64,000 bases of DNA from Yarrowia lipolytica. Lineage: Eukaryota > Ascomycota > Dipodascomycetes > Dipodascales. The stretch is from positions 3,968,001-4,032,000 of the forward strand of contig NC_090774.1 in the NCBI RefSeq assembly GCF_001761485.1. The letters run 5' to 3'. Numbering within the stretch: the first letter of the stretch is position 1; each line of letters begins with the position of its first letter. Below the pieces are notes generated by a model. It had not been told where the DNA came from. It made no database searches and was given only the letters and a program-made list of their open reading frames with translations. Positions 1 to 11,635 of this stretch are shown here, one piece after another. The translations under genes and the position numbers were made by a program.

Positions 1-1351
1 TTCGGATCTCCTACAAGTACTTGGTCCAGTTGTGCAGTGCTCATTTAAAATACGAACAAAATTACTGCCGTTATCTCCGCTGCAGTATGTACTCGTAGTA
101 ACGCTATAAAAAACTTATAGCAACGTACTGTAGTGTGAAAATAGCAGGGGGACAGGTCAATTGCTCCCCCCCCGTAGAATATGTAGCTAATGCCACCGTC
201 TACTTGTGGCTAAAAGATCGTTGGGTGTAGTTTGTCGTCAACTGGTCCCCCCGCATCTTTCCGAAATTCTATCCTCAAAGCTATCTTGCATGTACGTGTC
301 ATCTGTCCACGGGTGATCATAGTTCTCTTCTAACGAGTCTGTCTCAAAATCACGTATTACTCTCTTCGCACTATAGCAAACCTCGGAATAGCAACTACAG
401 GATGGGATACAGATTTCACCGTAGAAGAGTCCCAAAAACCCGACGATACTCCACCTAACCGCCCCCCCTTACAGCCTGGACGAGTTTTAATATTCCCTTT
501 TAGCTGTAGCCAAGCCTCTGGTTGGGGCATAGACTGCATAGTTCCGAACTTCTCCGCATCACGTGACCAGAAACTCCCACATCTCAACTTACATATCTTA
601 CATTGTCCTTACTGGTCGGGCCAAAGAGAACACCGCTGCGCTTCCATGCTGCGTGCCGTTACATCCCATGATACAAAGCCGTGCTGCAATACACTTGTAC
701 AAGATAATCCTTCGCCGCACAATTGCATTGCACAACTGTGGGGTAGCACCTGGTAACACAATCCACACCGTGGGCGTTATCTTTCCCATCGCACACGCGT
801 TGGTACTCTTCCTAAACCACCTGAAATACACAAAGCTGGCCAATGGCTATCTCCGCAACTTGCTCTATAGTATAGTTATGGGCGCAACCTTGTTACCATG
901 TTTGAAGGAGACACACTGCCATTGCATAACAGGGAGTGAAGCAAAGTCGGCGGAAACCGTCGGAATATCGCCAAGTGGGGCTCGGGAGAAGGCTAGAGGG
1001 GTCAGTTAGACAGCTATGCCCTCACAGCGCTCAACGGGTCTGGTCCGGAAAATTCTGCAGAGTTATCCCGGGTGCTGGCCGCTGGAAAAATAGAGTTTCA
1101 CAAGAAACTGTAAAACTGGGGCCGGTTCTTCCGGTTTATATAAATATTTGACGCTCTCCACAACTTACCCCATAACGAGTTAACGTGAGTAGTACAATGG
1201 GTGTACTTACGGTCGAAACGATACCTGCGGAGACGGCCAATTACGACATTTGTGGCCGCTGGAGTGGAATTGATGGAAAAAATCGCTTGCGATTCGTTTG
1301 TTTCGATTTGAGAGGGTCTGGAACCCATGATTAAATCCCGCTAACAAATAG
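1..1351. promoter_or_regulatory. Upstream spacer and KGD1 promoter
   Basis: No convincing gene is seen; the longest open frame (148 codons, 563-1009) starts at GTG and has unstructured composition. A TATA-like TATATAA lies at 1137-1143, about 210 bp before the KGD1 start, and a CCAAT box at 840-844 could serve a HAP-type respiratory activator. That role is inferred from KGD1 regulation in other yeasts. TACAAGTAC (12-20) and TACTCGTA (90-97) belong to a motif scattered through the window's spacers. Confidence 0.5.
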
Positions 1352-4300
1352 ATGCTCAGACACGCTTTATTGAAAAGGACCCCCGTCCTCCCGCGACTCA
1401 CAAGTCGCAAGGCCTTCGTGCCATTGATCCAGAAACGAAAGTACTCTGATGACGTCTTCCTTACCACCAACGCCGCAAACTACATCGATGAGATGTATGC
1501 CGCATGGAAGGACGACCCCAAGAGTGTCCACGTCTCTTGGCAGGTGAGTGATAGTGGAGGAATCGGAAGCTGATGGCTTGTACTACGACTTGTGATGGTT
1601 ATTTTTGGTTGTTTTGGTGGACATTCGACACTTGGCGTGTGAAGTGATGGAGTTGGGCCCAAGGTCATGGAGGCAAGTGGCTTATTTGCAACCGAACTGT
1701 ATCACGGATACAGTGAGAGTGTACAGATAAGTCGTTTTGTTGACACGACACCTACGAATGGTTGACCCCTTCCTCCTTGCTCCAGAATGCACTAGCTAGC
1801 ACAATTGAGAGACCTGCTGTTGCATTTTTCTGCGCCTGCCTGTAGCAATTTGTATGTCTCTCGATTGGCTCAGTACCTCTGCATCTCTGCACACTAGACC
1901 TGCCCTTCGTTTGCGGTTGCCACCACTAGACTCAGGGTGTCTTCCCGCATTGGGAGTTACGGGTTGAGCCGGAGCATGGAAAAACGTGCATGCAGGACGC
2001 AGAATTGTTGGTCGGAACGGACTAACAGGTGTATGCGCCGAGAGAGATCCCGGCGTGTGTGATTAGTAAAGGTTCTGGACGTGTTTTTGACATACCCCAC
2101 CTGACTATTCCTCAATTGTCCATTCCTGGGCTTTTTGGATTTTAGTTTCATTACTTTTTGCACATGCTTGGTGTTTATCTCTAACTCCTGCCCCAGCAAG
2201 TCCCAACTGCACCTTAATTTAGGCCTCCCTGACTTAACTAAATCCCAACTAAACCTACCCAGCAAATGTATCAACCAGAAGCACGGCCGCAATTGACCTA
2301 TACTAACTCAGTCTTACTTCAAGAACCTGGATGGTGGCCTTCCTGCCGACAAGGCATTCTCTGCCCCTCCCACTATTGTGCCCTCTCCCTCTGGAGGTGT
2401 TCCCACCCCCGCTGCCCCCTCCGGCGCTCCTTCTGACATCACCAACCACATGAAGGCCCAGCTGCTGGTTCGAGCCTACCAGGTCCGAGGTCACACCAAG
2501 GCCAAGATTGATCCTCTTGGAATCTCCTTTGGCTCCGACAAGAACAAGAAGCCCCCTAAGGAGCTGACCCTCGAGTTCTACGGATGGACCGACAAGGATC
2601 TCGACACCGAGATCACTCTCGGCCCCGGTATCCTCCCCCGATTCGTCGAGAACGGTAAGAACAGGCGAACTCTCCGTGAGATTATCATGGACTGTGAACG
2701 AATCTACTGTGGCTCCTACGGTGTTGAGTACATCCATATTCCCTCTCGAGAGGAGTGTGAGTGGATCCGAGACCGAGTCGAGACCCCCAAGCCTTACAAC
2801 TACACCCCTGACCAGAAGCGACGAATGCTCGACCGACTTATCTGGGCTAACCTCTTCGAGACCTTCCTTGCCTCCAAGTTCCCCAACGACAAGCGATTCG
2901 GTCTTGAGGGTGCCGAGACTGTCGTTGTCGGTATGAAGACTCTGATCGACCGATCCGTCGATGCCGGAATCGAGGACATTGTTATCGGTATGCCCCATCG
3001 AGGTCGACTCAACATGCTTTCCAACGTTGTGCGAAAGCCCAACGAGTCCATTTTCGCTGAGTTCCAGGGATCTGCTGTCTTCGACGAGGGTTCTGGAGAT
3101 GTCAAGTACCATCTGGGTGCCAACTACCAGCGACCCACCCCCTCTGGAAAGAAGGTCAACCTCTCTCTTGTCGCTAACCCCTCACATCTTGAGGCTGAGG
3201 ACCCCGTTGTCCTGGGTAAGACCCGAGCTATCCAGCACATGAAGCATGACGTCGGCACCTTCGACAAGGCCATGGGTGTGCTCATGCACGGTGACGCTGC
3301 CTTTGCCGGCCAGGGTGTTGTCTACGAGACCATGGGCATGCACTCTCTGCCTGCCTACTCTACCGGTGGAACCATCCACATCATCGTTAACAACCAGATT
3401 GGTTTCACCACCGATCCTCGATTCTCCCGATCTACCCCCTACCCCTCCGATCTGGCTAAATCCATCGATGCCCCCATCTTCCACGTCAACGCTGACGATA
3501 TGGAGGCCGTCGACTTCATCTTCAACCTGGCTGCTGACTGGCGAGCTACCTTCAAGTCCGATGTCATCATCGATCTTGTCTGCTACCGAAAGTTCGGTCA
3601 CAACGAGACCGATCAGCCCTCGTTCACTCAGCCTCTCATGTACAAGAAGATTGCCGACAAGCCCAACCCTCTTGACATCTATGTCGACAAGCTTCTCAAG
3701 GAGAAGACTTTTACCAAGGAGGACATTGAGGAGCACAAGCAGTGGGTCTGGGGAATGCTCGAGGAGTCTTTCAAGAAGTCCAAGGACTACGTGCCCCATC
3801 AGAAGGAGTGGCTCGCTTCTCCTTGGGACGACTTCAAGACCCCCAAGGAGCTTGCCACCGAGATCCTGCCCCATCTCCCCACATCTGTTGAGGAGAAGAA
3901 GCTCAAGGAGATTGGAAAGGTCATCTCCTCTGTTCCGGAGGGATTCACCCTTCACCGAAACCTCAAGCGAATCTTGTCCAACCGAGGCAAGTCCGTTGAG
4001 GAGGGCCATGGCATTGACTGGTCCACTGGTGAGGCTCTTGCCTTCGGTACTCTGCTTGAGGAGGGCCACCACGTCCGACTTTCCGGTCAGGATGTCGAGC
4101 GAGGTACCTTCTCTCAGCGACACGCTGTTGTCCACGACCAGGTTAACGAGACCACATATGTTCCTCTGAACCACCTGACCAAGGATCAGGCCGACTTCAC
4201 CGTCTCCAACTCCCATCTTTCCGAGTACGGTGTCATGGGCTTTGAGTACGGTTACTCCCTGGCTTCTCCTGAGGCCCTTGTCATCTGGGAGGCTCAGTTT

Positions 4301-5134
4301 GGTGACTTCGCCAACACTGCCCAGGTCATCATTGATCAGTTCATTGCCTCCGCCGAGACCAAGTGGTCTCAGCGATCCGGCTTGGTTCTGTCTCTGCCCC
4401 ACGGATACGATGGACAGGGTCCCGAGCATTCTTCCGGACGAATTGAGCGATACCTGCTGCTCGGAAACGAGGATCCTCTCCACTTCCCCTCTCCCGATAA
4501 GCTTGAGCGACAGCACCAGGACTGCAACATCCAGATTGCTTACCCCACTACCCCCGCCAACATCTTCCATCTGTACCGACGACAGATGCACCGAGCTTTC
4601 CGAAAGCCTCTGGCCTGCTTCTTCTCTAAGAACCTGCTGCGAAACCCCATGGCCAAGTCCGACCTCTCTGAGTTTGTTGGTGAGTCTCACTTCCAGTGGG
4701 TCATTGAGGACGACCAGCATGGCAAGACCATCAACAACAAGGAGGGCATCGAGCGAGTTCTCTTCTGTTCCGGCCAGGTCTGGACTGCTCTCTTCAAGCG
4801 ACGAGAGGATCTTGCTGACAAGAAGACTGCTATCATCCGAATCGAGCAGCTGCACCCCTTCCCTTGGGAGCAGGTCCGAGAGCTTCTGGACTCTTACCCC
4901 AACCTTAAGGATATCTGCTGGGCTCAGGAGGAGCCTCTTAACGCTGGTGCCTGGGTCCACATCCAGCCTCGAATGTACACCACCTTCCAGGCTACCAAGA
5001 ACCACAAGCATGCCCACATTAGATACGCTGGCCGAAAGCCTTCTGCATCTGTTGCTGCCGGTACTAAGAAGCTGCATCTTGCTGAGGAGGAGGCTCTTCT
5101 GAAGCAGGCTTTCCAGCAGGAGGATAAGGCCTAA
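1352..5134 (+). CDS. KGD1: 2-oxoglutarate dehydrogenase E1 component, mitochondrial
   Basis: Thiamine-diphosphate-dependent E1 subunit of the TCA-cycle 2-oxoglutarate dehydrogenase complex, which decarboxylates 2-oxoglutarate and passes succinyl to the E2 lipoyl group in the mitochondrial matrix. Two exons, 1352-1543 and 2312-5134, joined in phase 0 after Gln64, give 1004 residues, the usual family length. The join restores a conserved stretch around VHVSWQ-SYFKNL. Exon 1 supplies an Arg/Lys-rich presequence (MLRHALLKR...). Family landmarks are [11 protein letters not shown] (about residue 291), [15 protein letters not shown] (about 390), [30 protein letters not shown] and [16 protein letters not shown]. 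Codon use is strongly biased (CGA for Arg, GAG for Glu), as expected of a highly expressed gene. TATGTA-rich DNA just after the stop probably forms the polyadenylation signal. Confidence 0.98.
1544..2311 (+). other. KGD1 intron (768 bp)
   Basis: The donor is GTGAGTG at 1544 and the acceptor TACTAACTCAG ends at 2311, so the branch site is fused to the acceptor as is typical in Yarrowia. Reading on from exon 1 meets a stop at about 1571-1573, so retention would truncate the protein after about 73 residues. The intron is far longer than the 48-136 bp introns of GMF, VPS15 and SMK1 here. I could not recognise a small RNA inside it. Confidence 0.95.
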
Positions 5135-8100
5135 GTGGTCTGTTCACCCTTATGAATGTCATTTAATTGTATATGAAACGCTTGTTGAAGTGTATGAACT
5201 GAGAACAAAAAGTATGTATTATTGTAGCGAGTGACTTCGGTGTATTCAGCCCATTTTGTAACGGAACAGAGGAGATATATTGTACAATAAATGTGAAATA
5301 TAGGACTGGAGAGACAAGAGGTTGTAGACTATGAGAAACTGCGAAAAGCCAGAGCCATATTAGCAGCTACAAGCAATGTCGCTGTCGATGTAGCCCATGT
5401 TTACCATGACTGTAATATAAACAGTAAATTCGACTGGTATCGGTACCAGTAAGCAGACTACTGTAACAATAGAGCGTACGTTTACCATAGGTAATCCTAC
5501 TGTGTAGACTTTGGAGAGTGGTTAATTGGAGCAGACATTATCTACAGCTAAAAACACAGCTACAAGTAGCTCTGACAATGCTCGGGTCTTCCCATGGGGC
5601 TGTACCTATGAGACTAGCCCTTGAAACAGGAGAAGTAATTAAACCATAAGCCAGAAAATTGTGTTTGGACTCCATTTAGCTTGCTTCGAGGACCACAAGC
5701 TTTGAACTTCACTGAATAATCACAGTCTGAAGAGAGACGGTCTCCGATATCACTGGTACAGCACGTACAGTTGGATTAGCTTGGTTTTGCTTTTTGCTTC
5801 AGTCGCTCAACAGGAATCAAAGCCAGGGGCGGGACTTGTTTATTGCTATGTAGATTTTTGCCACTGTCACGCGATCATCATTGCGGGGCGAGCTTAGCAA
5901 TTGGGCCGGTGGAGATTGGCTGCGTGTGCTCGAGAGCTGCGACTGCCATATGCTTTGCTGTCACCGCAATAGAGACATTTAGTTGGCTGGCTAAAAATAG
6001 GCCTGAGCTTGGAGCTGAAACTGGATCTTGCCTGTGCAGGTCCCTACGATCGATGAGATCTGGTTGTGCAGGTAGAGTGGTAGAATCTCATCTCGCTCTT
6101 GTCGTTCCGACATAATCTGCATACAAGTACCCGTACAAGCACACTGTTCAGTATGGATGACATAATATGCCCAGTAAGATAGGCCAAGTAACATGCCTCA
6201 GAGCACATGGTGACTATACATCTAACAAGCGACCAGCACTATCATGTGCCACCCCAGTAGCCCGGTATGACTGCCGACTCACAGACTAATACCGACTAAT
6301 CGGACTTTGTTTGTCTCGGGGATCATTGCTCCGCGGAGCCGACATTATTTCTCGGTTCTACAACTTGGACTCGGCGTTCACTAATCTACTCCAGATCAAG
6401 GTATCGCAGTGAAAAATATTACAGTAAATGTACAGTCAGTGATGAAACGTACGTGCAGACATTGACCGAAGACTAATCAAAAATTTGTATTGAGGGTTTG
6501 ATATCTGCTCAACGTCTTGTGATCGCAAACAGCTATGAGGTATACTGCTGCGAGTTATAGGTGCAGGCTCGTACTACAATAGTAGGGCGGAGCACCGTTA
6601 CTCTCATCAGTTCCGCAAGGGTGAAACACAGTGAGAGTTATGCGAGATTTGGTTTGTAGAGGCTTACTGGAGCTCACAGTTCAGTTCAGTATACAGTTGT
6701 CTCAACGGTTGGTCTTGCGACAAGGACGATCAGGCACCCTGCTACGTACTATTCTGCTACTCACTGTAATAATTCCCTGTGGAAGCGCTGCAGCACGTGC
6801 AATATCCCTGCTTCTTCCCCGCCTCAACAGTACCAAGTGTACGATACAACAGATGTGCTGTATCTATGTTGAACACCGCCTCGGTGGCTACTTATTAGTA
6901 GCTAGTACTCTATAGCCACAGCCTCGGTTGGTGGATCCTGTGGCAAGTGTGTGGGGGTAGTGGGGTTCTTTCTCTCTCTTCGGTAGTGATATCCGACACG
7001 CCAAAGCTTTGTCTTCCACGGTTGTACTTGAGAAAAGCACATGAGAGAGGCATTGACAATTTTCACAGTACTGTACTGTGTGTCCACAAGTTACTGTAGG
7101 TGGCTATGGGTCATATTCTTGGCGTCGCACAGTTTTTTCAGCCAAGGTTTGCACAGTGTGTTTAGTCAGTGGGGGCCCAGAAACAGCCAGTATTTCGACT
7201 ATAGCACCAACTAATAAATCATCATCCATTGGGACTCTTTCGTGCATTTCGAAACACAAGGAGGCCACAAATTACTGTAGATTGTCCAAAACTTCTCAAT
7301 CGTCCACTGTGAGCAACATCCCAACCCACCGTTGGTGGTATAATCTACGCTGTACGATATTGTATCATTCTGAGTTATACTCTTGGCCGTACAGAGAAAC
7401 GAACGTATCAAACGACATCTGCACAGATGTACATACAACAAGGGTACAATCAATGTTGAAGAGGCCTTGCAGAGCACAACTGGCAGTTTTTCAAACTCAC
7501 CGTCGCAACGGACTTGGTTCTACCCACTAGCGCATCCTATCGGACCGTCTGGCCAGTGGTATCTTGCATCTGACAAGCGGTCCAACAGAAATACCGGCTT
7601 GGTTTTAGTCTTTCTTTCCGCTAACTGTGCTCAACTATATCTTGGTCCCTTGGTTACTGTGACAAAGCCGCGCTAAGTGGGTCTTGGTTGTCTTAGAAAA
7701 CCAAAGTATGACTGAAAAAGGACGAGATTTGACAAAGTCTCCAGAGGTCTAGGTTGGCGTGCCGTCGCTTACGTTCGGGTGTAACATCAAAGATACAGCC
7801 CTTGTGCCGGCCACAAGCAGACAATGCCGAAGCTTTGTTCAAAGCCAGGCTCGTAAGGGAGCTTTAAGGCCATGTGGATAACGTCCAATATCATGTGAGG
7901 TCCAGGTATTAGATGGCACATATGCACCACCCAGGATAACCACTTAGAGTGCCGTTTACAGGTGATTAGAAGCATATGCATTGGCTGACATGTGCGTACA
8001 GCACGTTGCTGTGTGGTGAGCTGGGGAGACTGGAGAGAAGACAGAGGCAACTAAGCGCCTTCCAGACCGGAGGTTCCGGCTGTCTCCTGATCATGCTACT

Positions 8101-10142
8101 ACTTGTAGTAGGACCATGGTGTTGTGCTACAACACATCTGAGACATGATGGACGGCGATTTTTCAAACGGCAGCCTAATAAGCTACGACTTTAGTTTCCA
8201 ATCAGGACGACTTTTCCCGTATTGGGAAGACGACATATAACTATACACCGACCACACTTTAGTCGGTTTCTTGTCTTGTGTACGGTTGTATTGGTTTACC
8301 TGGGGGTCCATCGGGTTGTCAATGCAGTTTTCCTGGGCTTCCTTGGGTTTTTCGGCTCGTCAAGTTTGTTTCTCTTGTGTGTGCTATGCACTAACCAACT
8401 CCAACTAAATTACTTGACATGCGGCAAGCAGGCTAATTAGACGCACCTAGTTACGCCGGTAACTCCGCATCACCGAAGAAACCAGGGGCGTTCTCGTCAA
8501 GGACTTCCGCATTGATGTTTCCGTGGCGCGGTGAAAAGTTTCTCAGCGGACAGCTTTTGCTTTTTCACTTATTGAAACCCTCTTTTCTCGTCGATATTTT
8601 TTCGCTTTGACTTCTCGAGCGTGCCTACATGTACCCAGCGAAGTTTGTTTCTTGGCGTAGATCACTGTCTGACAGTGGCTGTACCATGCCTCACCTCAGT
8701 ATAGAGAACGACGAAGCCGAACAAAGGGGTACCATAGTTATTCAGCGTGGTGTGTGATAGCACACACAGCTACCTATGACCAAGACAGATATTGACAAAC
8801 CCTGCGCGATATTAATTAGCCCAAAGTTGATTTATCACTCGCTACTTGCAGTTATCGTAGTTCCCGAGTGTATATATTGGTCAGGCTACAGTACGAACCC
8901 TCGGGTTGATGTTGTCCCACCTGTTTCTTTCTTTTTTTTTTTTTTTTTGGCTCTCTCAACCATAATCTAGCCAAGACCCAATAGAGCTGGCCGCGCGAAA
9001 CTGGTCTGAACGTGTTACATCGTGACTAAGACAACAGCTATAGTGCCCCGGCGAAACATGCTGTTCGAGGCGACAGTAGAGACGCAGAATATCACACGCT
9101 ACTAGTGCCGATAACGTCACACATAAGCTGTGCAGGGATGGACGCGGAGCACCTCCGTCAGGAGAGGCATAGATGTTGTTGACAGGGTAACAGTGGCTCC
9201 CAGCACAGTACGAGCATGCAAGGATGGTCAGGGCTGTGAGCAGTAAAAAAAGGTACCAACGCCGGAACAAGAGTCTGGGAGGTGAGAGTTGAAGCTTGTG
9301 GGTCGGGGTACTTGTACGAAGGTCTTAACACCTAAACTCTTTTAGCGGAGTTATCCAATGGCCAAAGGATGAGTTAGTTCCACGTATTACGGATACTCGT
9401 ACGAGAAGAGCTGCTTAATTAGACAGCTAATTACGATAAAATACCGACTGGTTCTATTCTTGTCATTTCAGATGTTTACTGTCGCCTACAAGGAGCTACT
9501 TAATTCATGTCACCCGCTTCTCCCAGCCAAATCTGTTGCTCCCCATGCGTTGCCTTGTTTCAGAACATCGAGGGGGCACTGTATGGTGTGCTGTGAGGTG
9601 TACACTGTGAGACTGTTAAAAATAGGTGCACTATTGAAAGTAGGAGGTGTGAGGCAGAGATTGCTTATCAAAGGGATGGAGATGAGACAAATGGTACCGG
9701 TGGATACACTAGAGATGTAAGGGAGGATGAAACGCGTTACCAGCGATGCGAGACGTATGAGTCCTTCCGAAATTAATCCACTGGCACCTGTTTCATTTCC
9801 CGTTGCCCTGACAATTCTTGTTGACATTGGGACCGTGGTTCGAGAGGCTGAGTAAGTAAATATGTGCGTGTGTACATGGTCCATGTACCCCCAAAAAGCC
9901 CGGAATGAACTGATCCACGCGCCTGTACACACACAATGGGTCCGAATATAACACGGGGTGAATCGCCTTGCGAAACCGCACCGGCGAAATCTTCCTCCAG
10001 CCTGGAAGATCGAATATTCCAGGCCGTAGCACTCAATCTCTTCCTTCCCCCATCCATTAACGTTACCATTGCGTTGCGCATTCTTCCAGGCTACAATGTT
10101 TGGGACACCATGAATAAGCTCGGTTTGAGATGGGTAGCATGG

Positions 10143-10340
10143 TATAAAACAAAAGCGTCCGCACAAACGCCTCTTCTTCGAATATCTCGGTATCCACACG
10201 TTCGACCACCCTACACTCCTTTTTCCATTGACCTAGAGACCGACAGGCGCCTTCTCTATCTCATCCCCGAGCAACTTATACCCCCTACACCTTGCAATCG
10301 CAACGTTGTTCTAACCCCAGACACATTCCTTTAAGTGAGT
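10143..10340 (+). promoter_or_regulatory. Putative promoter, ATG-free leader and splice donor
   Basis: TATAAAA at 10143-10149 is followed by about 185 bp of pyrimidine-rich sequence with no ATG on the plus strand, ending in a consensus Yarrowia donor GTGAGTA at 10335. This is the usual anatomy of a leader exon followed by an intron. The only good downstream acceptor I could link to it is CTAACACCTCAG ending at 11633, two bases before the SUN-gene ATG. It may be an upstream alternative promoter of that gene or the start of a non-coding transcript. This is inference from motifs alone. Confidence 0.35.
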
Positions 10341-11589
10341 ATACACACTACACGGCTGATGAAGCGTGTATTTGTTGGACGCTGGATTTTGATTGAAATT
10401 GAGAGGGAAGGAAAATCGACAGCTGTTTTTCCGACTACGACGCGTTCCACGACGAGCCCCTACGTTTTCTCCAGTGAAATCGGCCAGTTTCTTTGCTGTT
10501 ATTATGAGGACGCTATTCTTGGAACTCCCTGCGTGATGTGTGTTGGTTTCGTGTTGGGACATGGGCTGTGTGGAATGAGCACAGAACCACCCAAAAGAGC
10601 AGAGTGTCATGGAGGCTTGCAAAACAGACGACAGAAAAACAAAACGGACACCAGTGAGCTCGACGTGATATCATTACTTCCGTGACCAAATGGAAGAAGG
10701 TCCGAATGTTCCACCGAGTGGCGATTTAACTCACGCTCCGTGGCTACTGTCGTCCTTTTTTTTTCATTTTTTTGGGTCTACGTGTGCATGGTCACTGCCC
10801 GTTGTCTAGACAACAGGCTTCGAATCTTATTTCGAGGCGCAGACGCGGACTCTGGGACTAGGGTTATACACATGGAGTCTAAGTTCCAGCTCGGATTTGA
10901 GTTGTGCTTAGCTCGACAGGAGCTCACTGGTTCAAGAGGGAGAGAGAGAGAGAGAGAGAGCAGAGTTAACACTGGGTTGAGCGATCATCGAGAATCAGCA
11001 AAGTTGCACGAGAGCCGTGGCTGCGATCGTGATGGTTTGATATGTCTCTGAAAGAATGAACGGATAGATGGTAACGTGAGCAATAAGGGACGCCTCTCTT
11101 GATGACCCCTTACCATGTTCCCGTCAGTTGATCCAGCACCCCTGCAGATCCATCCGTATGCTCTCCCTGACCTCCTTTCCTCTCGCTCCCTTTTTTTCCT
11201 GCACTTTTCCAGTCTGCCTGATTTCTGTAGGCCTGTCTGTCCATCTGTTGTTTGTGTGCCAATCTTCGGCTGGGTTGAGAGCTTCTTTTCGGGCAACGTT
11301 ATTGTTTACGGCGTGCAGTTGACATCTGAACTCTTTTGGTATTACGGTTAATAGCCATAAAGTTTTGGGGGGGAAAATTTCGTCCTTCTTTTACATCTCC
11401 CAAACTTTGCCGGCGCAGTTATATTGCCTCACCTCCCACCTCCTGAAATCCTTCTTTCTGTATAGTCTGTTGCAACACCACAACACCGTCACTCCTTCAA
11501 CAACACACAACTGGTAACGTCTCGCTGGTCGATTCTTACTGTCCATTCCTTTCCCCTCACACAACCAAAACTTGCAACAACTGCTCCAG

Positions 11590-11633
11590 GTGAGCCTTCG
11601 ATATACATTAAACAACCCCACCTAACACCTCAG
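11590..11633 (+). other. Possible 5'-UTR intron of the SUN-family gene
   Basis: CTAACACCTCAG ends at 11633, two bases before the start codon, and fits the Yarrowia fused branch/acceptor consensus. The nearest donor is GTGAGC at 11590, giving a 44-bp intron; other possible donors are GTGAGC at about 11075 and GTGAGT at 10335. The 240 bp before 11590 is ATG-free and pyrimidine-rich, as expected of a transcribed leader. Confidence 0.45.
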
Positions 11634-11635
11634 CC

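Larger units (their letters stand above)
5135..11635. other. 6.5 kb block without a convincing protein gene
   Basis: Short open frames occur on both strands (the longest is 229 codons, minus, 9510-10199), but none shows a recognisable domain, biased codon use or family similarity, and several begin at non-ATG codons. Visible items are a T17 tract at 8932-8948, a GA repeat at about 10940-10960, scattered TACAAGTA/TACTTGTA motifs (6122-6130, 9309-9317), and a TATA box plus ATG-free leader and splice donor at 10143-10340. The last 240 bp is the pyrimidine-rich leader of the SUN gene. Confidence 0.6.

Noticed and set aside
563-1009. 148-codon plus frame upstream of KGD1
   Set aside because: It starts at GTG, has no domain or codon bias, and sits in the promoter region of KGD1.
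2303-5077. Long minus-strand frames opposite KGD1 (up to 631 codons)
   Set aside because: They are antisense shadows caused by the strong codon bias of KGD1; translations are Leu/Val/Ser-rich and meaningless.
8956-9270. 104-codon minus frame with a signal-peptide-like start
   Set aside because: The apparent first residue is TTG and there is no in-frame ATG or splice acceptor upstream; the rest has no secreted-protein features beyond chance cysteines.
9510-10199. 229-codon minus frame, the longest in the 6.5 kb block
   Set aside because: Composition is random-like (Cys, Trp and Arg scattered), there is no recognisable motif, and it overlaps a plus-strand frame of similar quality and a promoter-like segment.
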